DNA from: Chara braunii
Lineage: Eukaryota; Streptophyta; Charophyceae; Charales; Characeae
Assembly (NCBI GenBank): GCA_003427395.1
Contig: BFEA01000019.1
Coordinates: forward strand, 4,494,632 to 4,516,983
Direction: 5' to 3'
DNA: 22,352 nt
Shown piece by piece: positions 1-7,719 of the stretch. The notes beneath the pieces are model-generated. The model saw only the letters and a list, made by a program, of their open reading frames with translations, was not told where the DNA came from and made no database searches. A program made the position numbers and the translations under genes. Position 1 is the first letter of the stretch. Every line of letters starts with the position of its first letter.

Positions 1-9
1 CCCCCCCTT

Positions 10-50
<41 letters not shown>

Positions 51-208
51 CGAGTGCGTGTGCAGTGCCCATTGGTACAGCTTGAACCTTTAGCTGAACT
101 TGTTGATGAACATGTGAAGGTGCATTGACAGCGTAGTTCTGCATTAACATCTGTTTGCTTGGTTTAACATTGGTTTGCTTTTGTAAACGGCGCACTTTTC
201 CTGTCTGC

Positions 209-259
<51 letters not shown>

Positions 260-322
260 CGAGCGCGCGTGTAGTGCCCATTTGTACAGCTTGAACCTTT
301 AGCTGAACTTGTTGATGCGCAG
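1..322. repeat. duplicated TG/CG microsatellite plus 50-bp flank, upstream intron
   Basis: A TG tract at 14-42 runs into CG repeats (42-52), then a flank reading CAGTGCCCAT, GTACAGCTTGAACC and TTGTTGATG. The same series recurs at 211-316, with GT 211-250, CG repeats to about 268 and the same flank. The two copies diverge right after TTGTTGATG; the second runs straight into the splice acceptor ending at 322. Confidence 0.85.
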
Positions 323-475
323 GACACGATCATCCTCTCTGAGGAGACATGGAGTATTGAGGCGATTTGCTCTCTCAGCGGCCACTGCACCATGAATGAA
401 ATGCAGTCTGAAGTCTCACAGAGGCAAATCATGTTTGAACTTCGATGTGCGTTTATTAGCGGGCACGGTCATGCG
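323..475 (+). CDS. possible internal exon of the MATH/TRAF-like coiled-coil gene
   Basis: This is a 153-nt stretch (51 codons) open in the same frame as the next exon. It is preceded by a CAG acceptor ending at 322 and followed by a consensus GTGAGT donor at 476, phase 0 on both sides. The peptide starts DTIILSEETW and ends ISGHGHA. I do not recognise it, and it is less clearly coiled-coil than the next exon. The acceptor lies directly after the second copy of a duplicated intron segment. An ATG at 392 lies inside the frame, but the frame is open upstream of it, so I do not take it as the gene start. It could instead be intron that happens to be open. The gene's 5' part lies outside the window. 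Confidence 0.4.
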
Positions 476-541
476 GTGAGTGAATTTGGTTGTGTGTGTG
501 CTGTGTTTCTCATCTCTCCGTCGTTTGTTGGCTTTGTGCAG
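476..541 (+). other. short 66-nt intron, in frame and without stops
   Basis: The segment has GTGAGT at its 5' end, a pyrimidine-rich 3' half and a CAG acceptor at 539-541. It is exactly 22 codons long with no stop in the flanking reading frame, so retaining it would insert 22 residues without truncating the protein. It is real only if the 323-475 exon is real. Confidence 0.4.
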
Positions 542-757
542 GGAGAGGCGCGAGCGGAGATTGAGAAGCTCACGCGTGAGAAGAAGGAACTGCAGGACAG
601 AGTGCGTGAGATGGACAATCAACTTGAGTGGGCGAGAGCGGAGAGGGACGAGGAGGTTGGAAAGCTTGTGCAGGATAAGCGAATGCTACAGGATCGGTTA
701 CGGGAGGCTGAAAACCAGTTGAACCAGATTAAGAACCGCAAACGAGATGAGCTTAAG
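542..757 (+). CDS. coiled-coil exon of a MATH/TRAF-like family protein
   Basis: These 72 codons, phase 0 to phase 0, encode a highly charged heptad-rich helix. It begins GEARAEIEKLTREKKELQDR and ends NRKRDELK. Acidic and basic residues alternate with Leu at coiled-coil spacing, and two similar half-repeats are visible (KKELQDRVRE and KRMLQDRLRE). The acceptor is TTTGTGCAG ending at 541. The donor is AAG followed by GTTTGT at 758. Joining KRDELK directly to RVVKEKN at 5646 gives an uninterrupted coiled coil, which is the junction I remember in the plant family. The coiled coil probably mediates self-association or scaffolding; no catalytic residues are seen. Confidence 0.85.
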
Positions 758-775
758 GTTTGTAGTCCCTTCCTT

Positions 776-1016
776 CCCCAACTCGTATATATAATCGTAA
801 AGTGACCGTAGGAAAAATAACTTGCCCGGTTCTTGCCCCATTTGCCCTCCCTACCTTTTGCACTTGGATTCTTACGTGCACAACAGTCTTGTACAGCGTC
901 TAGCAGTCTGAGAGTTATGCCACCCTTCTTATGAAATACCGCCCGAGGGTTATGTCCCAACTTCTTTTTGTTATCAAGGGACCCCCGTACACGGTCGGGT
1001 GGTGGACCTGCACAGT
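776..1016. other. intron sequence, nothing recognised
   Basis: This stretch of the large intron has mixed composition. No coding, RNA or repeat signal was found in it. Confidence 0.5.
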
Positions 1017-1112
1017 GCGCCAAGGTTTGTTGACCCGCCAACAGCGCACTTCTTTTCGTTTTTGGCTGGCGCCGCCAGCCATTGTGGTCTGGTAGCCCGG
1101 ATGGAGCCTCCA
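1017..1112 (+). repeat. dispersed repeat with GGCTGGC hairpin, copy 1
   Basis: It shares GCGCCAAGG, a TTCTTTT/TTTTT stretch and an interrupted palindrome (GGCTGGC, 3-nt loop, GCCAGCC at 1064-1080) with 2740-2828. The sequence after the palindrome (CAGCCATT) also matches. The family is unknown. Confidence 0.55.
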
Positions 1113-1187
1113 AAGTTTTAAGAGTGCGCCGTTCGTTTTCTCAAGTTGCCCGGGGCCGTGGACTGGTGGTGTAAAGCGTGACAGCGT

Positions 1188-2052
1188 TGATATCTAGGCT
1201 TCCTGAGCCGCCCGGCCGGGCCGGCATGGCCGTGCACCTGTTCAGCCTACACGGCCGGGGGGCTGCACGGGTCACCCATGCGAGGTATTTTTTTTTAATT
1301 AAAAAAATAAGAAAAGGTGGTGATCGGGGCCTGCTGCGCATGCAGAGAAGCCCCCGAATCCGCCTTTTCCACACATGGCGGGAGGGATGCAGAGGACGGG
1401 AGGAGGGAGGAAGAAGATAGCAGAAGAAAAGGACCAAAGTGGCAGTAGGGAGGCGATGGATGGCGCGCGAGACGTGGGAGATGTCGAGAGGGGAAGTGGG
1501 ATGTAGCGGGAAATAGGTGGGAGACGGAAGGATGGAGGTGGTAAATGGTGGGAGAGGAAGTGGGAGGTGGCGGAAGGTAGGTGGGAGAAGGCGGGATGGA
1601 GGTTCAATATGGCGGAGGGAAGTAGGAGGAAGACGAGGAAAAAGAGGTGGAAGATGGCGGACCAGCAGGAACAAAGTGGGGTGAGGGAGGTGGAGGATGG
1701 CGGAAGAGCAGGGACGAACTGGGGAGAGAGAGGTGGAGGATGGTGGGAGCGACGAGGGAGATGGCGGGAGTGGAAGTAGGAGGTTGTGGGAGGGACGAAG
1801 GAGGTGGTGGCAGGGGAAGTAGGCAGGAGCGGGAGGGACGAAGGAGATCGTGGGAGGGCAAGAAGCAGGTAGACGACAAGGGAGGAGAAAAAGAAGAAGG
1901 CGAAGAAAAAAACTTTGCAATTGTTTTTCTTAACACCGCTGGGGCCGCACGGGGCCCGTACGGGGGACCCGCACGGGCGTGCGGCCGTGCAAGGATCCGT
2001 GTGTGCCGGGGGCACCCGTGCGCACGGAAATGAAGCCTAGGGTGATATATCA
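1188..2052. mobile_element. possible inverted-repeat element around a polypurine core
   Basis: The left edge at 1188-1203 reads TTGATATCTAGGCTTC. The right edge, read on the other strand from 2052, gives TGATATATCACCCTAGGCTT. These are imperfect inverted ends with a 5-nt difference. Just inside each lies a GC-rich segment (1205-1285 and 1938-2030) with related CCGTGC and GCACGG motifs. The span is about 865 bp. No transposase and no clear target-site duplication were seen. Confidence 0.35.
1376..1915 (+). repeat. 540-bp G/A-rich polypurine block
   Basis: The plus strand is almost entirely G and A, built from degenerate units such as GGAGGTGG, AAGATGGCGG and GGGAGAGAGAGG. Open frames on the minus strand here are Pro/Ser/Leu low-complexity and are not taken as genes. 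In the transcript this lies in the large intron as a purine-rich RNA. Confidence 0.85.
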
Positions 2053-2287
2053 TTGTTTCAATTTTCAAAGTTCAAACTGACCAGCCCCAGGTAAATTTAC
2101 TAAATTCATAATTTCAGAGTTGTTTTATCTGTCCGAGTCCAACGGGACTGGTAGGCTTACCGCCAGCACGACTTCCCTATCAACAGCTACGGCTGCATTC
2201 CTCCTGCGTACGGAGATGCCTTGTCATCCTGACTGTATTCACCCCTGCAGCACCTGAGCGCCATACAACTTGCTTCGCCTTCCCTTT
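2053..2287. other. intron sequence, nothing recognised
   Basis: Unique-looking sequence between the polypurine element and the 23-bp minisatellite. No coding or RNA signal was seen. Confidence 0.5.
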
Positions 2288-2446
2288 GCATCCTGATCAG
2301 GAAAACATGTCCATCCTCATCAGGAAAACATGTGCATCCTCATCAGGAAAACATGTGCATCCTCATCAGGAAAACATGTGCATCCTCATTAGGAAAACAT
2401 GTGCATCCTCATTAGGAGAACATGTGCATCCTCATTAGGAAAACTG
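2288..2446 (+). repeat. 23-bp minisatellite, 7 units
   Basis: Seven units start at 2288, 2311, 2334, 2357, 2380, 2403 and 2426, the last partial. The consensus is GCATCCTCATCAGG followed by AAAACATGT. The first four units have CAGG and the last three TAGG, which suggests block-wise duplication. Confidence 0.95.
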
Positions 2447-2739
2447 AGGTCTGTATTTCAAAGTTCAAACACACAGTTCATGGGCATACCAACGTGTTGC
2501 CTTGTCAAGCTGCTGGAATATGTGAGCGCAATCTGATTCGGACAGCATAGTTAACAGCATTAGGTGGCGTAACGTCTATTTTGCATGTTAAATATAAGAT
2601 TGGATAATTTGCAGAATACTACTGGTTATTATTATCCTCTGATATGTGCCGTTAGGATGTGGATGTGGATGTTAAACCGTCAGTACCTTTGGGCAATTTG
2701 TTTTTTTTAACTTTTTCTCCAACCGTGTAAGTGCTCTTC
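2447..2739. other. intron sequence, nothing recognised
   Basis: AT-leaning sequence with a short GATGTGGATGTGGATG repeat near 2656-2671. No gene signal was seen. Confidence 0.5.
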
Positions 2740-2828
2740 GCGCCAAGGGAAACCGAAGCGGCGCTGGCCTCCTTTTTCGGCTGGCACTGCCAGCCATTTT
2801 GCTCCAGTAATCCGAGGTGCTGAACTGA
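2740..2828 (+). repeat. dispersed repeat with GGCTGGC hairpin, copy 2
   Basis: This is the second copy of the 1017-1112 repeat, with the interrupted palindrome at 2779-2795 (loop ACT). Its end, ATTTTGCT and TCCGAGG, also resembles 20801-20845. Confidence 0.55.
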
Positions 2829-3489
2829 ACGTGCGGGGGCATTCGTGGCCGAGTCACCCCCCGAGTGGGTAAAACAAAAAACAATGGACCAAGTATTGGT
2901 GGTTCGAAGTTGTTTTCGGCAACCACCTAAATGCTTGCGAAAAAGGCAATTCCCTCGCATAGATTGTCATTCTTCTCTAATATGCAGGCCTGATATACCC
3001 TTTATGATGGTTTTTCTTGTAGGGGGGTAGGTGGTAGGTAACGTTTCGTGGAAGTGTTTGTCACTCAAAAATCTACTGAGGCGCTGAACTAGTAGAGTAC
3101 TGAGTCTAGTGACTGAATTGAGCTTATTGAAGTGGATTCTCTTGCTCCTCTTTTACTTGACTTGAGATCGTAGTTGCATTCTGCGATGGCATGCTGATGA
3201 AGCAGTATTGGTCATTTATACTTTTTGGAGTGCATGTCGATTATCGTCATTTATTGGGAGAAAAAGAAGGAAAGAGGTTCGGATCGTGAGAGGAGCAGCG
3301 CATATCTGTGTGGTGGTGGGTTAAAAGTTAAAACTTTGAAAGTTGAAACATGTTTCAGATCTTTTTGAAAAAAAACAAGAAAAAAAAATTCAACATTTTG
3401 CAAAAGGCAAAAAAAAAAAAAGGACATTGTGGATCCTTATTAGCTTTGTGTGAGAGGCTTCTAGTAAGTCTGGTTGGTGCTTCTCAGGA
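2829..3489. other. intron sequence, no gene seen
   Basis: Mostly unique sequence with an A-rich patch at about 3368-3421. No coding, RNA or mobile signature was recognised. Confidence 0.5.
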
Positions 3490-3838
3490 CTCTCTTCCAG
3501 ACCCACTTTTCATTGTGAGCAACAGGTGCCCACACCCACGCCCACTTGCACCCACCCGGCTCTTGAGGCGATGGGTCAGGTGTGGGTCTGGGTGAGATAG
3601 TCTCGTTGGGGCACAACCGGGTCTACACGGTCTGGCTGCCTGAGGCTTTGGCCTGGGTGACCCGCGGAGTGTGTGATGGCGGGGTGAGGCTTTGGCTTGG
3701 GCCATTCACCGAGTGGGCGACGGGCAAGCCAATCATTGGGGTCTGGGGTCTCAGTCGGTATCAGGTGGGTTACACCTTGGCTTACGTCGCCCGACCCACA
3801 GACCCAGGCTTGCGTCACCCGACCCCCAACCCATAATA
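3490..3838. repeat. degenerate GGGT/ACCC-rich GC block
   Basis: The block is dense in CCCAC, GGGTCTGGGT, CCCGACCC and GGGTGA motifs on both strands. A weaker related patch lies at 4108-4180 (GCGGGTTCGGGTGGG). Open frames cross it in several directions, as expected for stop-poor GC-rich repeats. Confidence 0.6.
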
Positions 3839-4301
3839 TCGTACTGTAATTTCATGGTGTGAATGCAAATTTATGACCACCGCCTGTACACCACCAGTGA
3901 ATAGTCGAAGGTATTGCGACGGGTGTGTGTGGGGGGGGGGGGATAGAGCTTAAACCACCACCACTACCTTTCCCTCGTATCGCAGCGGGCGCTGTTTGGC
4001 CCGGCCCCTGAAATATGTGGTAAAGGCTAAATAGTAAATTAGTACAAAAATAAATAGTAAATTAGTAAAAATATACTAATTACCTTTTCCCAACACTGGG
4101 AAAGGTATTGGTGTCCAGGGTGCAGGCGGGTTCGGGTGGGATCACGAGTGCAAGCGGGTCTGGGGTGCGGGCGGGTTTTTTCGAGGTATCAGGCCAGGTT
4201 CAAAAAAGGTGAGAAATTCCGAAAGACGATTGGGTGGGTAAGGTGCAAGGGAGGCAAAGACAAATATGATTGGGTGATTGGGTTAGGGTGGTAGAAACGA
4301 T
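3839..4301. other. intron sequence with a short internal repeat
   Basis: It contains a G10 run at about 3932-3941, a duplicated AAATAGTAAATTAGTA motif near 4029-4065 and the GGGT-rich patch at 4108-4180. No gene was seen. Confidence 0.5.
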
Positions 4302-4401
4302 GTCCTTCGGGAGGGACATCTGTTAAAATTGGAACGATACAGAGAAGGAAGATTAGCATGGTCCCTGCGCAAGGATTAAAAAAAGAAAAAAAAAAGAAAA
4401 A
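4302..4401 (+). pseudogene. U6 snRNA retropseudogene, 3'-truncated
   Basis: The core matches U6 snRNA closely: AAAATTGGAACGATACAGAG, GATTAGCATGG and CCCTGCGCAAGGAT are all present in order. The 5' stem-loop is altered (GTCCTTCGGGAGGGACAT), and a 4-nt insertion splits AGAGAAGATTAGC. Homology stops at about 4376 and is replaced by an A-rich tail to 4401. No TATA-like U6 promoter lies just upstream. The likely origin is reverse transcription of a truncated U6. Confidence 0.9.
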
Positions 4402-4459
4402 CCTAGGCTACAAGCCAGGCCGCCCGGGTCCCGGGTGGCCAGCCCGTGCACGGACCAGA
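4402..4459 (+). repeat. GC-rich CCTAGGCTAC element, plus orientation
   Basis: It begins CCTAGGCTACAAGCCAGG and continues CCCGGGTCCCGGGTGGCC, flanked by A-rich DNA. A related copy in opposite orientation lies at 4646-4688. Confidence 0.5.
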
Positions 4460-4643
4460 GAAAGGTCCCAGCAAAAAAAAAAAAAAAAAAGAAACTAAAA
4501 AAAAATCCGAACAAAAACTATGTTATGCTGAAAAATAAACTGAACAACTTTGCCTCAGGGTCATATCGAAATTATTTACCAAATTTAAAATAAAATAATA
4601 AAATATGTATATATATTTTTTGTTTGTTTGTTTGTTTGTTTTT
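4460..4643. other. A/T-rich spacer between inverted GC-rich elements
   Basis: It contains an A18 run at 4473-4490, AT-rich DNA and a TTTG tandem tract at 4619-4640. No gene was seen. Confidence 0.6.
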
Positions 4644-4645
4644 TT

Positions 4646-4688
4646 GGCCCGGCCGGGCAAGTGACCCCGGGCCACTCTGGTAGCCTAG
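4646..4688 (-). repeat. GC-rich CCTAGGCTAC element, minus orientation
   Basis: Read on the minus strand it gives CTAGGCTACCAGAGTGGCCC followed by a GGGGTCAC and GCCCGGCCGGGCC segment. It pairs with 4402-4459. Confidence 0.5.
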
Positions 4689-4960
4689 AAAAAAACGATA
4701 AAAAAAGTCGCAGCGTAAGAAAAGTCGCAGCGGGTCATGTGTGCATGAAGGTGAAACGAAAAAATGGCAACGTCCGATTTTTTCAATAATGATTTTGACT
4801 CGTTTTGCGAAGTCGGATGTGCTATCAGGTGGGTGAATGTAAATGAAACAATGCTCACCTGTGCTTTTCAGTAATGATTTCCGCCAGTGTTTTGTGAAGT
4901 GCAAATTTCGATCTCTGGCTGAAGTTGTTGACTCATGGCAAATCCCTGTCCAACCAGCTG

Positions 4961-5101
4961 TTGACTTTTTAGGTGTTGACTTTTTAGGTGTTGACCTTTT
5001 AGGTGTTGACTTTTTAGGTGGGGTAATGATATCAACCAGCTGTTTAGGTGGGGTAGGATATCACCGAGCTGTTTAGGTGGGTTATGATATCGGCGAGCTG
5101 T
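4961..5101 (+). repeat. two adjacent minisatellites (15 bp x4 and about 30 bp x3)
   Basis: Four 15-bp units TTGACTTTTTAGGTG run from 4961 to 5020. The last one overlaps a roughly 30-bp array (TTAGGTGGGGTAATGATATC, then ACCAGCTGT) to 5101. The TTAGGTG core is shared, so the longer unit may have grown from the shorter one. Confidence 0.9.
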
Positions 5102-5364
5102 TTCTTGACTGCTGATTGGGAAGTGTTTACAACATCACTGAGGGCATACTCACTCTAGGAATTTTCTCTACTAAGCTCTGAACGTGATTGCGGTCAGATT
5201 CATCCAGGTCTGGCTGTAATTGGAGTCAGATACATCTAGAGAAGTCCTAGTGTGAGTACCCCCTGAGAGAGTGTTTGCCAAATTACTGCTGTTCGACAGT
5301 CTGCATGACACCACTGAGCTGTTTCTTGATTGGTTGTTGGGAAAGTGTTGATGACATCACTGAG
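5094..5364 (+). repeat. 48-bp direct repeats flanking the MITE-like element
   Basis: GAGCTGTTTCTTGACTG with AGTGTTTACAACATCACTGAG (5094-5141) recurs at 5316-5364 with a few changes. The copies sit on either side of the 5138-5267 element. Confidence 0.75.
5138..5267. mobile_element. small MITE-like element with 23-bp inverted ends
   Basis: The left end at 5138-5160 reads CTGAGGGCATACTCACTC then TAGGA. The right end at 5245-5267, reverse-complemented, reads CTCAGGGGGTACTCACAC then TAGGA, with 4 mismatches in 23. Pairing continues inward (TTTCTCTA against CTTCTCTA). The 130-bp element has no coding capacity. Its CTCAGGG...CTAG end resembles the elements at 16926-17134 and 21631-21804. Confidence 0.65.
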
Positions 5365-5472
5365 CTGCTGTTTCTTTTCTTTTCTTTTTTTTCTTTTTTT
5401 TTTCATTCATCTAGCGTCGTTTGGATTTGAACACAGAGGGTCTGTGTTTCCAAGAGTTCTTAGGTGGAACAA

Positions 5473-5620
5473 CAACTGAGCTAGGCATGTTGGTACACTG
5501 GTGTGGTTCTTGATTGGTGATCAACTGAGCTAGGGATGTAGGAACAGTGGTGTGTTTCTTGATTCGAACAGTTCTTGGGGGCGTAAACTGAGCTAGGCAT
5601 GTTGGTACACTGGATGTGTT
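5473..5620 (+). repeat. three degenerate copies of an AACTGAGCTAGG unit
   Basis: AACTGAGCTAGGCATGTTGG and following GTACACTGG occurs near 5473, 5523 and 5586, interleaved with TTCTTGATT segments. It ends about 25 bp before the splice acceptor of the last exon. Confidence 0.85.
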
Positions 5621-5645
5621 TATGCTTTGGTTTTGGCGGTCGCAG

Positions 5646-6269
5646 AGGGTGGTTAAAGAGAAGAACGTCTTGGCGGAGCGGCTGAAGAACGCTGAAAGTG
5701 CAAGGAAGCGGTTCGACGAGGAACTGAAGAGATTTGCGACGGAAACGATCACGCGAGACGAGGTGCGACAAAGCCTCGAGGATGAAGTGCGGCGGTTGAA
5801 TGCGGCAGTCGGACAGACGAAAGGGGGATTACGGGAGAAGGAGGAGCAGGTGATGAGGTGCGAGGCATATATCGATGGGATGGAGGCCAAACTGCACGCG
5901 CATCAGGACTATATTCAGACATTGGAGGCAAGTCTTCAGGAGGAAATGTCTAGGCATGCACCGCTGTATGGGGCAGGGCTCGAGGGCCTCAGCCTAAGTG
6001 AACTTGAAACGCTGGCTCGTATACACGAGGAAGGCCTCCGCCAAGTACGTACCTTGCAGCAGCAGAGGCAGGCGGAAAGCGTTGCTGCTGTCGTTGGTTC
6101 GATTGCAGTCGGTGGCCCGGACCTACCTGGAAGCGCCGGTCCTCCAATGGCCCCCCTGTATGCAACGGCGCCACCGATTGCCGTTGGGTTGCCTCCTCTT
6201 AGGGCGAACGGGATCGTCCATGGGAATGGGCACCTGAACGGAGGCCATCCATGGTACCCCTCAGCTTGA
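5646..6269 (+). CDS. terminal exon of a streptophyte MATH/TRAF-like coiled-coil protein (At2g25320-type, tentative)
   Basis: The exon encodes 207 residues plus a TGA stop. Residues 1 to about 101 form a charged coiled coil (VVKEKNVLAERLKNAE, TRDEVRQSLEDEVRRLN, CEAYIDGMEAKLH). A conserved-looking block follows at about 103-135: RHAPLYGAGLEGLSLSELE, then IHEEGLRQ. The last 65 residues are rich in Gly, Ala and Pro and end HPWYPSA. From memory of the family, this layout matches the C-terminus of large plant proteins with N-terminal MATH/TRAF-like domains. Those domains would lie upstream of this window. An in-frame ATG at 5616 lies inside the intron and is not the start. The protein is probably a cytoplasmic or nuclear scaffold. 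The coding call is firm; the family name is less certain because no search was run. Confidence 0.88.
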   Translation, partial: RVVKEKNVLAERLKNAESARKRFDEELKRFATETITRDEVRQSLEDEVRRLNAAVGQTKGGLREKEEQVMRCEAYIDGMEAKLHAHQDYIQTLEASLQEEMSRHAPLYGAGLEGLSLSELETLARIHEEGLRQVRTLQQQRQAESVAAVVGSIAVGGPDLPGSAGPPMAPLYATAPPIAVGLPPLRANGIVHGNGHLNGGHPWYPSA

Positions 6270-7673
6270 TAAGGACATCAGAGAAAGACTGTGGAGACGC
6301 CATCGTATGTTGAGCGATGGGGGAGATGGGCATGCATGTGCGCCGGAATGTTGGCCGCCCTAAGGTGGATGAGATTTTTTCTGTAAGTTTGGTGATGTCA
6401 GGGATTAAAGAGGAAGGTATGACGATAGAACGGGCGGGATAGAGACAAGTGGAGAGAAGCGGGAGTGGGTGGGAGATGGTGAAAGCGGGGGAGAGTTCTT
6501 CGTTTCTCTCTCTTGTGACCACTGTCAGCTGCGGTTACAGCATCACTCCACCTCCTTTCCCTTCCTTGCCCTAGTCTCTCCTGCTCTTTGCTCTCTTTCT
6601 CCATAGCCTCCGACCCGACAGTCCAGTTGCGACGAAGCCGGGGCTGCTTTCTATTCTGTGCAGCCATGGAGGACCTTCCTTCCTTGTCCCTCTCTCTCTC
6701 TCTCTCTAACTCTCTCTCTCTCTCTCTCTCTCTCTGCAGGCCCACAGTCTATTTGCTTTGTGTTATCTCCATTCATGCCTTTGTTGTTGGCTTGTTTCTT
6801 TGCTCCGGGTAAACGCCGCCGGCTCCTTGCCAGTCGATGCTGACATCATCATGTAAACCATTGTGAATGCACAGAGTATTAAGATTGCTAAAAGTTTTTT
6901 TCTTTAGTCTCCTCACGCCACCCTCCGTCCTCTCACTAATGTATCAAAAGGACCTTCAGCCTCCCATTTGGCCTCAGTACTTGGGGAAGGCTTTATTGAT
7001 GATCCCAGTGCCGCACCACGTGTCGTCAAAGAACGTTGTCCTGTGTGATTGGTAGCTTTGTAATACGCTTCTCTTGCATGTTATGTGTCGACCTGTTGTG
7101 AGAAGTCCTCCTCTTCCGCCAATGAGGCGGTTTGCTGCATGATGTGGGTACATGTGGTGTATGATGATTGCAGGTAGACACATGCAACGTGTGCGCCGGA
7201 AGAGAGATCCGCAGAGGCGGCGGCAACAGGGCTTCTAGAGGAGGCTATTATGTGGTGTGTTAGAAATGCCAGAAGGTAGTAGTATATCTTTCACGTGAGT
7301 CGAACATCTACAGTCATGTCTACTTCTATACAGCAATTTGTTGATGTCATCCCACCCCTCACAAATCCTGCTCGTCAAGCGCCTCCGTCCACTTCTGACA
7401 ACCCCTTCCCTTGGCCTTCTTTTCTTTTTTTTCTTTTTTTCCTGCTTGGCTTTTTTTTTTCCTGCTTGGGATTATGGGTGATTCACTGATTCTTGGTGAT
7501 AAATTTGTGTCTAGACTCTAGATTCATTGTCCGACGTCCGTCTCTCATTGGCATCCCACCTTTTCCTTTTTCTGGTATAATTTTTTAATTTTTACTAATT
7601 TTTTTCGTATAAAGTTTGCTCTCATTTTCAGGGATCCACTTTCAGTATAGGCCTGGTGCAATAATCTTCAAGG

Positions 7674-7676
<3 letters not shown>
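6270..7676. other. presumed 3' UTR and intergenic DNA with a CT microsatellite
   Basis: This follows the TGA stop. A CT tract at 6690-6736 is followed by TGCAGG, which looks like a splice acceptor but may be chance. No AATAAA was found near the stop. Pyrimidine-rich patches occur at 7410-7465. No coding region was supported. Confidence 0.5.

Positions 7677-7718
<42 letters not shown>
7677..7718. repeat. CA dinucleotide microsatellite
   Basis: An uninterrupted CA tract of about 21 units. Confidence 0.98.

Positions 7719-7719
<1 letters not shown>

Larger units (their letters stand above)
758..5645 (+). other. 4.9-kb phase-0 intron packed with repeats
   Basis: The intron is inferred from the donor GTTTGT at 758 and the acceptor GGTCGCAG ending at 5645, which join two frames of the same coiled coil. 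It contains a polypurine block, minisatellites, a U6 pseudogene, GC-rich inverted elements and a MITE-like element, each listed separately. No convincing alternative exon was found inside it. Confidence 0.75.

Noticed and set aside
1141-2068. Long overlapping minus-strand frames opposite the polypurine block
   Set aside because: The translations are Pro/Ser/Leu/His low-complexity caused by a C/T-only strand; three frames are open at once, as expected from composition.
2288-2446. CRISPR array
   Set aside because: The 23-bp units are directly adjacent with no unique spacers, and the context is eukaryotic.
3350-3836. Frames across the GGGT/ACCC-rich block as a gene
   Set aside because: Stop-poor GC-rich repeat sequence opens frames on both strands; no recognisable protein, and it lies within the inferred intron.
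5616-5645. ATG at 5616 as the start of a separate 217-residue protein
   Set aside because: The first ten codons (MFMLWFWRSQ) are intron sequence ending in the CAG acceptor; similarity to the coiled coil begins exactly at 5646.
6690-6740. Pyrimidine tract ending in TGCAGG as a splice acceptor
   Set aside because: It lies after the stop codon in a CT microsatellite; a 3' UTR intron is possible but there is no matching donor evidence.
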